From Formosa haliotis (GTDB taxonomy: Bacteria; Bacteroidota; Bacteroidia; Flavobacteriales; Flavobacteriaceae): a DNA stretch of 64,000 bases. Positions 27,515 to 36,667 of the stretch are shown here, in pieces. Under the pieces are notes generated by a model, which saw only the letters and a program-made list of their open reading frames with translations, was not told the origin of the DNA and ran no database searches. Both the position numbers and the translations under genes were made by a program. Each line of letters starts with the position of its first letter. The stretch's first letter is position 1. Location: assembly GCF_001685485.1 (NCBI RefSeq), contig NZ_BDEL01000001.1:248001-312000 (forward strand), given 5' to 3'.

Positions 27515-27530
27515 ATTATGCATGCATAAT
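27515..27530. promoter_or_regulatory. Perfect 16-bp operator-like palindrome
   Basis: ATTATGCATGCATAAT is a perfect palindrome located 9 nt upstream of the -7 element of the nitronate monooxygenase gene, between where -33 and -7 contacts are expected. A dimeric repressor such as a TetR or MarR protein is the natural guess; none is encoded next to it. Confidence 0.6.
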
Positions 27531-27539
27531 AAAATCCAT

Positions 27540-27547
27540 TATCTTTG
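27540..27547 (+). promoter_or_regulatory. -7 element for the nitronate monooxygenase gene
   Basis: TATCTTTG is a perfect TAnnTTTG match, 20 nt before the ATG. Confidence 0.6.
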
Positions 27548-27567
27548 TTTAAACCGATTTCTTATTT

Positions 27568-28515
27568 ATGCAAACAAAACTAACAGAGTTGCTAGGTATT
27601 ACCTATCCCATAATTCAGGCCCCTATGTTTTTGGTCTCGAATGTGGCTATGGTAAAAGCCGCCATGAAAAGTGGAATTGCTGGGTGTATTCCAGCACTAA
27701 ATTATAGAACTTTACCGGAGTTAAAAGCGGCAATTCAAGAACTAAAAGCAGCTAAGATTCCCGGAGGTGCTTTTGGATTTAATTTAATTGTAAATAAATC
27801 GAATATTAAATTTAAAGATCAGTTAGCGTTAATTTGCGAAGAAGGTTGCGATTTTATAATAACGTCTTTAGGTAGCCCAGAAGAGACCATAAAACAAGCA
27901 CATAAAGTGGGCATAAAAGTGTTTTGCGATGTTACAGATTTAAGATATGCCCAAAAAGTAGAGGGCTTAGGAGCAGATGCTTTAATTGCTGTAAATAATG
28001 AAGCTGGTGGACACCGGGGAGCATTATCGCCACAAAACTTAATCCAAGAATTGACATTGCATTGTAACATTCCTGTAATTTCTGCAGGGGGTGTAGGGCG
28101 GAAGGCAGATGTCGATAAAATGTTACGTTATGGAGCAGAAGGAGTTTCTGTAGGAAGTCCGTTTATAGCGTCTATAGAAGCCAATGTAACCGATGAATAT
28201 AAACAAGCTTGTATCGATTATGGAGCTAAAGATATTATAATGACAGAACGTATTTCTGGTACACCTTGTACAGTAATTAACACACCTTATGTTCAGAAAA
28301 TTGGAACGAAACAACCTTGGTACGAGAAGTTGTTGAATAAAAATAAAAGTCTTAAAAAATGGGTTAAAATGTTGCGTTTTTCTATTGGTATGAAAGCCAC
28401 AGAAAAGGCGGCAAAAGAAGTAACGTACAAAACGGTTTGGGTTGCAGGACCTAGCATAGAATACACCAAAAAGATTTTATCGGTTAAAGAAATCGTGGCG
28501 AAACTGGTAAGTTAA
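27568..28515 (+). CDS. Nitronate monooxygenase (2-nitropropane dioxygenase family)
   Basis: This FMN-dependent TIM-barrel enzyme oxidises alkyl nitronates. Family signatures are TYPIIQAPMFLVSN at the N-terminus, NEAGGHRGA (the catalytic-region histidine) and PVISAGGVG plus GAEGVSVGSPF (phosphate binding). Length, 315 residues, is typical of class I enzymes. The gene has its own promoter with a perfect palindrome next to it. Its 3' end overlaps the convergent GNAT gene by 4 nt. Enoyl-ACP reductase FabK is a related fold, but GGHRG and the context favour NMO. Confidence 0.87.
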   Translation: MQTKLTELLGITYPIIQAPMFLVSNVAMVKAAMKSGIAGCIPALNYRTLPELKAAIQELKAAKIPGGAFGFNLIVNKSNIKFKDQLALICEEGCDFIITSLGSPEETIKQAHKVGIKVFCDVTDLRYAQKVEGLGADALIAVNNEAGGHRGALSPQNLIQELTLHCNIPVISAGGVGRKADVDKMLRYGAEGVSVGSPFIASIEANVTDEYKQACIDYGAKDIIMTERISGTPCTVINTPYVQKIGTKQPWYEKLLNKNKSLKKWVKMLRFSIGMKATEKAAKEVTYKTVWVAGPSIEYTKKILSVKEIVAKLVS

Positions 28516-29093
28516 TACAGGACTAAATCTTTAATTAATTTTGATTTTATTACAATCCATTCTTCTTTTAAAATCCCATATACGCAAGTATTTCTTTTAA
28601 ATCCGTCTAATAAATAGGTGTTTTTTCTTAAAATACCTTCTAAAGTTGCTCCCAAATGCTCAACAGCTTTCCGTGAGCGTGCATTGCGTTCATCAATTTT
28701 AAATTCTACTTTTTCAAAAGCCATAGTTTCAAAAGCATGTTGGAGCATCAAAAATTTCATATGACTATTTAATCTAGTACCTTGAAATTCATAACCAATC
28801 CATGTAGAACCAATATCTAATACTTTATTTACCACATTTATATTCATAAAACGTGTGCAACCGGCATACCTTTGGTTTTGCTTGTCAAAAACTATAAAAG
28901 GAATGCATGTGTTGTTATTAAATCCATCAATTGCTGTCTGAATATAATCTCTTAAAGCTTCTGTAGTTGAAATATTTGTGGGGGAATACTGAACTAAATT
29001 GTTCTGAAAAGCTATAGGTTCCAAATCTTTACAATAACTTAAATCTAGAAGTAAGAGTTTAACACGAGAATCTTCTAATTGCTGAATGTTCAT
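28512..29093 (-). CDS. GNAT family N-acetyltransferase (RimJ/RimL-like)
   Basis: This 193-residue acyl-CoA-dependent acetyltransferase has the order and motifs of the RimJ/RimL subgroup: YAGCTRFMNI, LDIGSTWIGYEFQGTRLNS (acetyl-CoA pyrophosphate-binding region) and EFKIDERNARSRKAVEHLGA. The acceptor could be a protein N-terminus or a small amine. It is convergent with the nitronate monooxygenase gene (4-nt overlap) and divergent from the hotdog thioesterase gene. Confidence 0.85.
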   Translation of the reverse strand: MNIQQLEDSRVKLLLLDLSYCKDLEPIAFQNNLVQYSPTNISTTEALRDYIQTAIDGFNNNTCIPFIVFDKQNQRYAGCTRFMNINVVNKVLDIGSTWIGYEFQGTRLNSHMKFLMLQHAFETMAFEKVEFKIDERNARSRKAVEHLGATLEGILRKNTYLLDGFKRNTCVYGILKEEWIVIKSKLIKDLVLY

Positions 29094-29125
29094 GGTAAGA
29101 ATAGATGTATCTAAATTGTGTTTTG

Positions 29126-29133
29126 TACTTTTG
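29126..29133 (+). promoter_or_regulatory. -7 element for the thioesterase-menF unit
   Basis: TACTTTTG fits TAnnTTTG and lies 14 nt before the ATG at 29148. Confidence 0.55.
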
Positions 29134-29147
29134 TTTCACTAAAATAA

Positions 29148-29582
29148 ATGATTTATATGAAACCATCAAAAGAAGAAATTTTAAAACAAGCGAATGCAGC
29201 CTGTAAGAATACCTTAATGGAAACTTTACAGATTGAAATTGTTGATTATTCTAATGATATGTTGATTGCCAGAATGCCCGTAAATTCTAGAGTACATCAA
29301 CCAGATGGTGTACTTCATGGGGGTGCAACCGCAGCTTTAGCAGAGAGTGTAGGGAGTTTTGCATCTCATATTTTTTTAGACACAAATGCTTTTTTTGTTC
29401 GAGGTTTAGAAATTACAGCCAATCATTTAAAGAGTGTTACTTCGGGTTATGTTTATGCAAAAGCATCCTTTTTACATAAAGGAAGAACCACCCAACTTAT
29501 AGATATTCGTGTTACAGATGATGACGATAATTTAGTTTCAATATGTAAACTATCCACAATTACTTTACCTAAAAAACAATAA
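29148..29582 (+). CDS. PaaI-type hotdog thioesterase, probable DHNA-CoA thioesterase
   Basis: The 144-residue single hotdog domain has the PaaI/YbgC-type motif HQPDGVLHGGATAALAES. In menaquinone synthesis a thioesterase of this family (MenI) releases 1,4-dihydroxy-2-naphthoate from its CoA ester after MenB. The gene directly abuts menF (stop and start adjacent) and heads the men region, which supports that role; family members with other acyl-CoA substrates exist. The start may be 29148 or the ATG at 29157 (MKPSKEEIL). Confidence 0.85.
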   Translation: MIYMKPSKEEILKQANAACKNTLMETLQIEIVDYSNDMLIARMPVNSRVHQPDGVLHGGATAALAESVGSFASHIFLDTNAFFVRGLEITANHLKSVTSGYVYAKASFLHKGRTTQLIDIRVTDDDDNLVSICKLSTITLPKKQ

Positions 29583-30701
29583 ATGCATCCATCCGATTTT
29601 TTTGAATATCTGGTAAATCAATTTCAGAATACATTGCCATTTGTTGCTTATAGAAAACCAAATGAAAATCGTATAACTGTTCTTTGTCAGCAGGATGATG
29701 AACTTTACATCACTAAAGATTTATCTGAAAGTGGATTTGTTTTTGCTCCGTTCGACGATACTTTAGATATGATTTTGTTGCCTTTAGAAACGTCTAAAAT
29801 AGCATACTGCGATGCCTTTGAAGGGGAAGCTAATTTAGAGAATCATATTCAGCTATCACCGTCTTCAAAAACGAAATCGGATTATATACAATTGGTTGAA
29901 AAAGCAATTTCTGAAATTGAAACTAGTGCATTAAAAAAGGTAGTATTGTCTAGACCAGAACATGTTTTAAATAATAATTTACATGTTTTTGAAGTTTTTA
30001 ATCGTTTACTGTCTACTTACAAAACGGCCTTTGTGTATGTATGGTATCACCCAAAAATCGGACTTTGGTTAGGAGCAACACCCGAAACCTTGTTAAAAAT
30101 TGAAGGAGAACGCATGTCGACTATGGCTTTGGCAGGTACGCAAGTGTATAAAGAAACTACAGATGTTATTTGGGGTAAAAAGGAGCAAGAGGAACAACAA
30201 TTTGTAACCGATTATATTGTAAATAATTTACAACCTATAGTCAAATCCATTTCAACTTCGGAGTGTAGAACAGTAAAAGCAGGAGCTTTATTACATCTTC
30301 AAACACAGATTTCAGCGCAATTAGAATCTCGAGAATTGCAACTATTACCCATTGTAAAGGCTTTGCATCCTACACCAGCAGTTTGCGGATTACCAAAAGA
30401 GAAGGCGAAACAATTTATTTTAACACACGAACCTTATAACCGAGAATTTTATACGGGATTTATGGGCGAATTACATTTTAAAAAACGCCAAACACGAAAT
30501 ACAAACCGGAGGAATGTAGAAAATAACGTGTATGGAACGGTAAAACCGGTTTCGAATTTATATGTGAATTTGCGATGTATGCAAGTGTTAAAAAATCAAA
30601 TTATTATTTATGTAGGTGGAGGCATAACTAAAGATTCTGTTGCAGAAGCCGAGTGGGAAGAAACTGTTAGTAAAACATCAACCATGATGCGTATGCTATA
30701 G
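29583..30701 (+). CDS. menF: Isochorismate synthase
   Basis: This is a chorismate-binding enzyme that makes isochorismate, the first committed step to menaquinone. Signatures are LKKVVLSRPE, GATPETLLKIEG, TMALAGTQ, LHPTPAVCGLPKEKA and EFYTGFMGEL. At 372 residues it is a short, single-domain form. It starts immediately after the thioesterase stop, so the two are translationally coupled. Anthranilate synthase is a relative, but gene context (menD 89 nt downstream) supports MenF. Entry to siderophore or salicylate synthesis is an unlikely alternative. Confidence 0.93.
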   Translation: MHPSDFFEYLVNQFQNTLPFVAYRKPNENRITVLCQQDDELYITKDLSESGFVFAPFDDTLDMILLPLETSKIAYCDAFEGEANLENHIQLSPSSKTKSDYIQLVEKAISEIETSALKKVVLSRPEHVLNNNLHVFEVFNRLLSTYKTAFVYVWYHPKIGLWLGATPETLLKIEGERMSTMALAGTQVYKETTDVIWGKKEQEEQQFVTDYIVNNLQPIVKSISTSECRTVKAGALLHLQTQISAQLESRELQLLPIVKALHPTPAVCGLPKEKAKQFILTHEPYNREFYTGFMGELHFKKRQTRNTNRRNVENNVYGTVKPVSNLYVNLRCMQVLKNQIIIYVGGGITKDSVAEAEWEETVSKTSTMMRML

Positions 30702-30758
30702 CAAGCACTCAATTTTGAGGTGTCGGTGTTATTATTTAAAAGTATCAGTTATATTGCT

Positions 30759-30766
30759 TAATTTTG
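30759..30766 (+). promoter_or_regulatory. -7 element upstream of menD
   Basis: TAATTTTG fits TAnnTTTG and lies 24 nt before the menD ATG, giving menD a possible promoter of its own. Confidence 0.45.
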
Positions 30767-30790
30767 TGACTCATTTCTTAAATAGAGTTC

Positions 30791-32542
30791 ATGATATATT
30801 CTGCGATTCCCCTCGCACAAACGGTAATCACACTTTGCAAAGCAAAAGGTATAAAACACATTGTTATTTCTCCTGGCAGTAGAAATGCCCCATTAACAAT
30901 TGGATTTACTCACGATCCGTTTTTTAAATGTTATAGTATTGTAGACGAGCGCTGTGCTGCTTTTTTTGCATTAGGAATTGCGCAACAATTAAAAGAGCCC
31001 GTTGCTGTTGCATGTACTTCAGGAAGTGCTCTATTAAATTATTACCCAGCCATTTCGGAAGCGTTTTATAGCAATATTCCTCTAATTGTACTATCGGCAG
31101 ATCGTCCTAAAAATAGGATTGGTATTGGCGACGGACAAACAATTAATCAGCCTAATGTGTTTAAAAATCACATTTTATATTCAGCAAATTTAAATATCGA
31201 TGCCAAAGAGCACCACGATGATTTTAAAGAAGCCTCGTTCTTAAAAAGTATAGAACAGAAATTAGAACTCTTTTTAGCACATCAGAAAGGGGTACAAGAA
31301 ACCAACGAAGAGGAAATCAATACGGCCATAAACACAGCAATTGAAAACCATGGTCCTGTACATATTAATATTCCGTTTGAAGAACCTTTATATGAGACGA
31401 CCGAGACTTTAGCGGTTTCTCCGAAAATCATTGCTAAAGAAAAAGAAGCGACTCCTTTAGATTTTGAAACGCTTGAGTTTTGTGCAGATGATTGGAATGC
31501 TGCAGAGCGTAAATTTGTCTTGGTGGGTGTTAACGGCCCAAACGACATCGAACAGAAATATCTAGACCTATTGGCTAACGATGACAGTGTTTTGGTTTTT
31601 ACAGAAACTACATCTAATTTACATCATGAAGGCTTCTTCCCGAGTATAGATAAAATAATTGCACCATTAGACGATTTAGATTTCGAGGCTTTACAACCCG
31701 ATATTTTATTAACGTTTGGAGGATTAATTGTATCGAAAAAAATAAAAGCATTTTTAAGAACCTATAAACCAAAACAACATTGGCACATTGGAGAAACTAA
31801 AGCGAACGATACTTTTTTTAGTTTAAATAAACATATAGAGACGACGCCAAACCAATTTTTTAGTCAATTTTTAAAACGCACTGTAGCTGTAGATAGCACC
31901 TATAAATCGCATTGGGAAGCGGTTAAAATCTTACGAGCTACCAAGCATGATGCTTATATAAACGACATTTTATTCAGCGATTTAAAAGTATTTCATATCC
32001 TGTTAAATACCTTACCCCAAGCATCTGTTTTGCAATTAGGGAATAGCTCCACAATTAGATACACGCAACTTTTTAATATCCCTAAAGATGTTGAAGTGTT
32101 CTGTAATCGCGGTACGAGTGGTATAGACGGAAGTACATCTACAGCCATTGGTTGCGCAGTAGTGAACCCAAAACCAACTACACTAATTTCTGGAGATTTA
32201 AGTTTCTTTTACGATAGTAATGCGCTTTGGAACAACTATATTCCTAAAAACTTCAGGATAATTGTGATTAACAATGAAGGAGGAGGTATTTTTAGAATTC
32301 TACCCGGACATAAAAACACAGTTAATTTTGATTATTTCTTTGAAACAAAACATCATTTAACCTGTAAACAGTTAGCCGAGATGTATAATTTTGCATACCA
32401 TTCGGCTACAAATGAAGATGAGTTAAAATTGGAGTTAGCATCATTTTATAATGAAACGAACACGCCTAAAATATTAGAAATTTTTACGCCGTCAACCATA
32501 AACGACACCATTTTATTGGATTATTTTAAAGCCTTAAAATAG
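30791..32542 (+). CDS. menD: SEPHCHC synthase
   Basis: This thiamine-diphosphate enzyme joins 2-oxoglutarate to isochorismate, giving 2-succinyl-5-enolpyruvyl-6-hydroxy-3-cyclohexene-1-carboxylate. Diagnostic segments are ISPGSRNAPLTIGF (substrate site), VACTSGSALLNYYPAISEA, and the ThDP/Mg motif beginning ISGDLSFFYDSNALWN with INNEGGGIFRILPG. At 583 residues it is full length. Second step of the pathway, directly downstream of menF. Confidence 0.95.
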   Translation: MIYSAIPLAQTVITLCKAKGIKHIVISPGSRNAPLTIGFTHDPFFKCYSIVDERCAAFFALGIAQQLKEPVAVACTSGSALLNYYPAISEAFYSNIPLIVLSADRPKNRIGIGDGQTINQPNVFKNHILYSANLNIDAKEHHDDFKEASFLKSIEQKLELFLAHQKGVQETNEEEINTAINTAIENHGPVHINIPFEEPLYETTETLAVSPKIIAKEKEATPLDFETLEFCADDWNAAERKFVLVGVNGPNDIEQKYLDLLANDDSVLVFTETTSNLHHEGFFPSIDKIIAPLDDLDFEALQPDILLTFGGLIVSKKIKAFLRTYKPKQHWHIGETKANDTFFSLNKHIETTPNQFFSQFLKRTVAVDSTYKSHWEAVKILRATKHDAYINDILFSDLKVFHILLNTLPQASVLQLGNSSTIRYTQLFNIPKDVEVFCNRGTSGIDGSTSTAIGCAVVNPKPTTLISGDLSFFYDSNALWNNYIPKNFRIIVINNEGGGIFRILPGHKNTVNFDYFFETKHHLTCKQLAEMYNFAYHSATNEDELKLELASFYNETNTPKILEIFTPSTINDTILLDYFKALK

Positions 32543-32589
32543 TTGAGATTTGCATGACGATGATTTATAAATTCAATACGTAATATTAG

Positions 32590-32597
32590 TATCTTTG
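32590..32597 (+). promoter_or_regulatory. -7 element directly before cvfB
   Basis: TATCTTTG is perfect and lies 4 nt before the ATG, predicting a leaderless transcript. Confidence 0.6.
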
Positions 32598-32601
32598 CAC
32601 T

Positions 32602-33435
32602 ATGATAAAATTAGGAGAATACAACACGTTAACCATTTTACGTGATACCGAACCCGGATTATTTCTTGGAGATGATGAAAATAACGATGTACTATTACCC
32701 AATCGTTATGTTCCAGAAGTTTTCGAAATAGGAGACGAGATTGAGGTTTTTGTGTACTTAGATAATGAAGAGCGTATTATTGCGACAACAGATAAACCTT
32801 ATATTAAAAAAGGAGATTTCGCATTATTACGTTGCAATCAAACCAACGATTTTGGAGCATTTTTAGATTGGGGCTTAGTAAAAGAATTGTTTTGCCCATT
32901 TAAAGAGCAAGCTTTTAAAATGAAAAAAGGAGGTTGGTATTTGGTATATTGTTACGAAGATGAAGTGAGTAATCGATTAGTAGCGTCTAGTAAAACCAAT
33001 CATTTTTTAAGTAATAAAGAATTAACCGTAGAGCCGTTTGAAGAAGTCGATATTATTGTTTCACATCCGTCTGATATAGGTATGAACGTTATTGTTAATA
33101 AAAAACATGCTGGATTAATTTTTAGAGATGATATTTTTCAAGATTTAAGTGTTGGTGATCGATTAAAAGGAATTGTGAAGAAAATCCGCCCTGACAATAA
33201 GATTGACATTATGCTTGGTAAAATTGGTTATAGAAGTATAGAACCAAATGCCGATTTAATAATGAAAGAACTCGAAGATAACAGCGGTTACCTTAACTTA
33301 ACCGATAAATCTTCGCCCGAAGCGATTAAAGAAGCGTTACAAATGAGTAAGAAAAACTTTAAAAAAGCTGTAGGGACGTTATATAAAAAGCGTTTAATTG
33401 AATTAAAAGACGACGGTATTTATTTAGTAGAATAA
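32602..33435 (+). CDS. cvfB: S1-like RNA-binding protein, CvfB family
   Basis: The 277-residue cytoplasmic protein has tandem S1-type OB folds (FALLRCNQTNDFGAFLDWGL, then VGDRLKGIVKKIRPDNKIDIMLG) and a C-terminal winged helix (ALQMSKKNFKKAVGTLYKKRLI), the CvfB arrangement. In Staphylococcus and Streptococcus the family influences gene expression through RNA binding; the role here is unknown. It lies between menD and the rest of the men genes and is followed by a strong terminator. Confidence 0.88.
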   Translation: MIKLGEYNTLTILRDTEPGLFLGDDENNDVLLPNRYVPEVFEIGDEIEVFVYLDNEERIIATTDKPYIKKGDFALLRCNQTNDFGAFLDWGLVKELFCPFKEQAFKMKKGGWYLVYCYEDEVSNRLVASSKTNHFLSNKELTVEPFEEVDIIVSHPSDIGMNVIVNKKHAGLIFRDDIFQDLSVGDRLKGIVKKIRPDNKIDIMLGKIGYRSIEPNADLIMKELEDNSGYLNLTDKSSPEAIKEALQMSKKNFKKAVGTLYKKRLIELKDDGIYLVE

Positions 33436-33456
33436 ACCATGTTTAATTATAACAAG

Positions 33457-33490
33457 AAAGCCTCAAATTTTTAGAAATTGAGGCTTTTTT
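33457..33490 (+). terminator. Terminator after cvfB
   Basis: AAAGCCTCAA (33457-33466) pairs with TTGAGGCTTT (33478-33487), followed by more T. Confidence 0.85.
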
Positions 33491-33513
33491 GTTTGAAATT
33501 TTTAGAATCAACA

Positions 33514-33579
33514 TCACCCTGAATTTAGTTCAGGATCCTAATAGTTTGTGATTCTGAAACACGTTCAGAATGACGGTGA
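33514..33579. repeat. 66-bp REP-like palindromic repeat element
   Basis: The element is bounded by TCACC and its complement GGTGA, and contains two hairpins: CTGAATTTAGTTCAG, and ATTCTGAAACACGTTCAGAAT minus its last base pair. Sequences of the type TTCTGAA-N5-TTCAGAATGACG are familiar as interspersed repeats in Flavobacteriia genomes. Only one copy is in this window. It lies in a convergent intergenic gap. Confidence 0.7.
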
Positions 33580-33604
33580 ATTAAGTATTATAATTGAAGC
33601 TAGA

Positions 33605-34720
33605 TTACAAGTTTAAATCTTTTCTAATAGAACGAGGTAAGGCCTCTTTATGTACCATAATAGAAATGGTTTTTAGCTTAAAATAAGCTTCACTCATATA
33701 AATATAACCATCGTTAGACACACGATCCGAATTTCCACCCCAAGAATTTTTTACCTTATAATAGGTGTTCCCTTTTTGGTCTTCAACTAAACCTACTATA
33801 TGCATTAAATGGTCGTCTGTGGTATCAAAATTTTCAAATTCTTTTTGACGGTATTCTGCCGTAACTTTTAATTCCTTTTCAATTTCTTTTAAAGCAGATT
33901 CATTATTTTTTTCATCTTTCGGAATTACAGCAATTCCGTATTTAGAAGAAAATGTTTTTTCACTCACATCGCAATCCAATTCAATTGTATAACCTGCTTT
34001 TAGGGCGTCATTTGTAATATCCACCAAATCATCTAATTCAACATTATAAAAACTTCCATTAGAAAAATTATCTGGAATATCTAATATAAAAGAAGTTTCG
34101 TATGGGTGATGTGTAAACGAAGTAATAGAAACATAGTCTTTAGGGTTTAATCCCGTCATCTCTAAAAACGATTGTGGTGTGTATTTTACTCCTTCGTAAG
34201 TAAAAGACGTTACATTTTTGCCCAATTTATCATCTAAAATATTTGAAACATCTGTTTTCCAGTCACCATCATAGGTTTTCGGATTTTTAATATAATCGTC
34301 TAAAACGGTTTTTAATGCTTCAACAAGTTCAGAATGGTCGTGTTTTTCTTCCTTCTTTTGTAAACCTGTATACACTTCGTTAGGCACCAATCCATAAGCA
34401 GAAACACTATTCATGACATCATGGGCCAAGCCACCTTCGCTAAACTGTGCTTTTCCTTGGCGCATTACGTAATTCCAAGCTTTTACAGGATACGTTTGTC
34501 TTACGTTGTACATTTCAGATAAATCGATATGTTTACCCGATGTTCTAATAATTTCACTTTCTAAAAAGGAGGTAGTTGAAAAACTCCAACACGTACCTGT
34601 TTTACCTTGATTTATAACATCTTTAGCATCTAAAGCAGTAATGGTTTTAAATTTGTATGCTTGCGAGAAACATGTGGTTGTTAATGCTATTAATAATAAG
34701 AAAATACTATATTTTTTCAT
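33605..34720 (-). CDS. Secreted C1-family cysteine peptidase (bleomycin hydrolase-like)
   Basis: The protein has a signal peptide (MKKYSIFLLLIALTTTCFSQ) and a papain-fold domain of the bleomycin-hydrolase/PepC type. Catalytic residues are Cys44 in GTCWSFSTTSF, His in DHLMHIVGLV and Asn in VKNSWGG, all intact. At 371 residues it is slightly shorter than cytosolic PepC (about 440), and the signal peptide places it in the periplasm or outside. It is divergent from menB and convergent with cvfB; a link to menaquinone synthesis is not suggested. Confidence 0.9.
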   Translation of the reverse strand: MKKYSIFLLLIALTTTCFSQAYKFKTITALDAKDVINQGKTGTCWSFSTTSFLESEIIRTSGKHIDLSEMYNVRQTYPVKAWNYVMRQGKAQFSEGGLAHDVMNSVSAYGLVPNEVYTGLQKKEEKHDHSELVEALKTVLDDYIKNPKTYDGDWKTDVSNILDDKLGKNVTSFTYEGVKYTPQSFLEMTGLNPKDYVSITSFTHHPYETSFILDIPDNFSNGSFYNVELDDLVDITNDALKAGYTIELDCDVSEKTFSSKYGIAVIPKDEKNNESALKEIEKELKVTAEYRQKEFENFDTTDDHLMHIVGLVEDQKGNTYYKVKNSWGGNSDRVSNDGYIYMSEAYFKLKTISIMVHKEALPRSIRKDLNL

Positions 34721-34749
34721 TCTGAAGTAGGGGTTTATTTAAAATGATT

Positions 34750-34757
34750 TATTTTTG
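34750..34757 (+). promoter_or_regulatory. -7 element for menB-menA
   Basis: TATTTTTG fits TAnnTTTG and ends 15 nt before the ATG at 34773. It overlaps the longer candidate start at 34755, which decides the start choice. Confidence 0.65.
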
Positions 34758-34772
34758 GCTAAAATAAGAAAA

Positions 34773-35612
34773 ATGGAACAAGCAAATTGGGTAACTGTCA
34801 AAGAATACGAAGACATTACTTATAAAAAATGTAATGGCGTGGCACGCATTGCATTTAACCGACCAGATATACGAAATGCCTTTAGACCAAAAACGACGAG
34901 TGAGTTGTACGATGCCTTTTATGATGCTAATGAAGATGTGAATATAGGAGTCGTATTATTATCTGCCGAAGGTCCATCGTCTAAAGATGGTGTTTATTCT
35001 TTTTGCAGTGGTGGAGACCAAAACGCAAGAGGAAAACAAGGTTATGTAGGAGAAGACGGGTACCACAGATTAAATATTTTAGAAGTTCAACGCTTAATCC
35101 GCTTTATGCCAAAAGTAGTTATTGCAGTCGTTCCTGGATGGTCTGTAGGTGGCGGACATTCGCTTCATGTGGTTTGCGATTTAACTTTGGCAAGTAAAGA
35201 ACATGCTATTTTTAAACAAACAGATGCCGATGTTACAAGTTTCGATGCGGGTTATGGTTCTGCGTATCTAGCAAAAATGGTTGGACAAAAGAAAGCACGA
35301 GAAATTTTCTTTTTAGGAAGAAATTACTCGGCTCAAGAAGCTTTTGAAATGGGAATGGTTAACGCTGTTATTCCGCATGCAGAGCTAGAAGATACGGCAT
35401 ACGAATGGGCTCAAGAAATATTAGCTAAATCGCCTACATCTATTAAAATGTTGAAATTCGCTATGAATTTAACCGATGATGGTATGGTAGGCCAACAAGT
35501 ATTTGCTGGAGAAGTTACACGTTTAGCTTATATGACAGATGAAGCTAAGGAAGGTAGAAATGCCTTTTTGGAAAAACGTAAGCCTAACTTCGAGAAAAAA
35601 TGGATTCCATAA
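34773..35612 (+). CDS. menB: 1,4-dihydroxy-2-naphthoyl-CoA synthase
   Basis: This crotonase-fold enzyme cyclises o-succinylbenzoyl-CoA. Signatures are FNRPDIRNAFRPKT, the oxyanion-hole segment FCSGGDQNARG, GWSVGGGHSLHVVCDLTLAS and TDADVTSFDAGYGSAYLA. The ATG at 34773 (MEQANWVTV) is chosen because an alternative at 34755 lies inside the promoter -7 element; this gives 279 residues. It is followed by menA after 9 nt. Confidence 0.95.
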   Translation: MEQANWVTVKEYEDITYKKCNGVARIAFNRPDIRNAFRPKTTSELYDAFYDANEDVNIGVVLLSAEGPSSKDGVYSFCSGGDQNARGKQGYVGEDGYHRLNILEVQRLIRFMPKVVIAVVPGWSVGGGHSLHVVCDLTLASKEHAIFKQTDADVTSFDAGYGSAYLAKMVGQKKAREIFFLGRNYSAQEAFEMGMVNAVIPHAELEDTAYEWAQEILAKSPTSIKMLKFAMNLTDDGMVGQQVFAGEVTRLAYMTDEAKEGRNAFLEKRKPNFEKKWIP

Positions 35613-35621
35613 AAATTGCTT

Positions 35622-36524
35622 ATGAGTAATGTTTCAAAATGGATTTCGGCTATGCGTTTACGAACCTTGCCGTTATCTATTTCAGGTATTATTGTTGGTG
35701 GATGTTTGGCTGCTTATAACGGATTTTTTATTCCGTTAATTTTTTCTCTAGCTATACTAACCACATTAAGTTTACAAATTTTATCTAATCTCGCTAACGA
35801 TTATGGCGATGGGGTAAAAGGCACTGATAATGAAGATCGTATTGGCCCCATGCGGGCTTTACAAAGTGGTGCAATTACAGCAAAACAAATGTTATTTGCC
35901 ATAAAGATAAACGTGGTAATTACCCTTATTTTAGCTTGCGCTTTAATTTATGTGTCTTTTGGATCTGAAAACTTCCTATTATCTCTGCTATTCTTTGTAC
36001 TAGGGATAGGTTGTGTGGTTGCTGCCATAAAATATACCGTAGGAAATTCTGCCTACGGGTATAGAGGTTTGGGAGATATTTTTGTATTTGTATTTTTTGG
36101 ATTAGTTAGTGTTATAGGAAGTTATGTGTTATTTGTTAAACGTATAGATGGGATAACTATTTTACCTGCAATTGCCATAGGACTGCTAAGTACAGGCGTT
36201 TTAAATTTGAATAATATGAGAGACATAGCATCTGATGCTAAATCGAATAAAAATACTTTAGTAGTGAAATTGGGTAGTAAAAGAGCTAAAAATTATCATT
36301 ACTTTTTGGTTGGAGGTGCTATGGTTTTAACAGCATTATTTGGAGTATTGTATTATAAATCGCCATGGAATTTTATTTTTTTAGTGGTATTTATGCCTTT
36401 AATTAAACATATTATTACCGTATATAAAAATGAAATTCCTAAGGACTTAGATCCCGAGTTAAAAAAATTGGCTTTAAGTACATTCTTTTTAGCTTTGCTT
36501 TTAGGAATAGGTAGATTATTGTAA
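35622..36524 (+). CDS. menA: 1,4-dihydroxy-2-naphthoate polyprenyltransferase
   Basis: This UbiA-superfamily membrane enzyme attaches the polyprenyl chain to 1,4-dihydroxy-2-naphthoate, giving demethylmenaquinone. It has about eight membrane helices and the two aspartate-rich motifs NDYGDGVKGTDNEDR and NNMRDIASDAKSNKNT. The ATG at 35622 is preferred over an in-frame TTG at 35616. It is cotranscribed with menB (9-nt gap), and the unit ends at a strong terminator 145 nt downstream. Confidence 0.95.
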   Translation: MSNVSKWISAMRLRTLPLSISGIIVGGCLAAYNGFFIPLIFSLAILTTLSLQILSNLANDYGDGVKGTDNEDRIGPMRALQSGAITAKQMLFAIKINVVITLILACALIYVSFGSENFLLSLLFFVLGIGCVVAAIKYTVGNSAYGYRGLGDIFVFVFFGLVSVIGSYVLFVKRIDGITILPAIAIGLLSTGVLNLNNMRDIASDAKSNKNTLVVKLGSKRAKNYHYFLVGGAMVLTALFGVLYYKSPWNFIFLVVFMPLIKHIITVYKNEIPKDLDPELKKLALSTFFLALLLGIGRLL

Positions 36525-36667
36525 AAATATTCCTCATAAAATTGTTAAATAAATTTATTTTCACCTTAAATTATTAAAAATCAATAATTTAATTCGTATA
36601 TTTATAACAGTTGATATTTCATTATTATCAATAGTAGGCTAATATTTAGCTTCATTTTTGGGGATTG

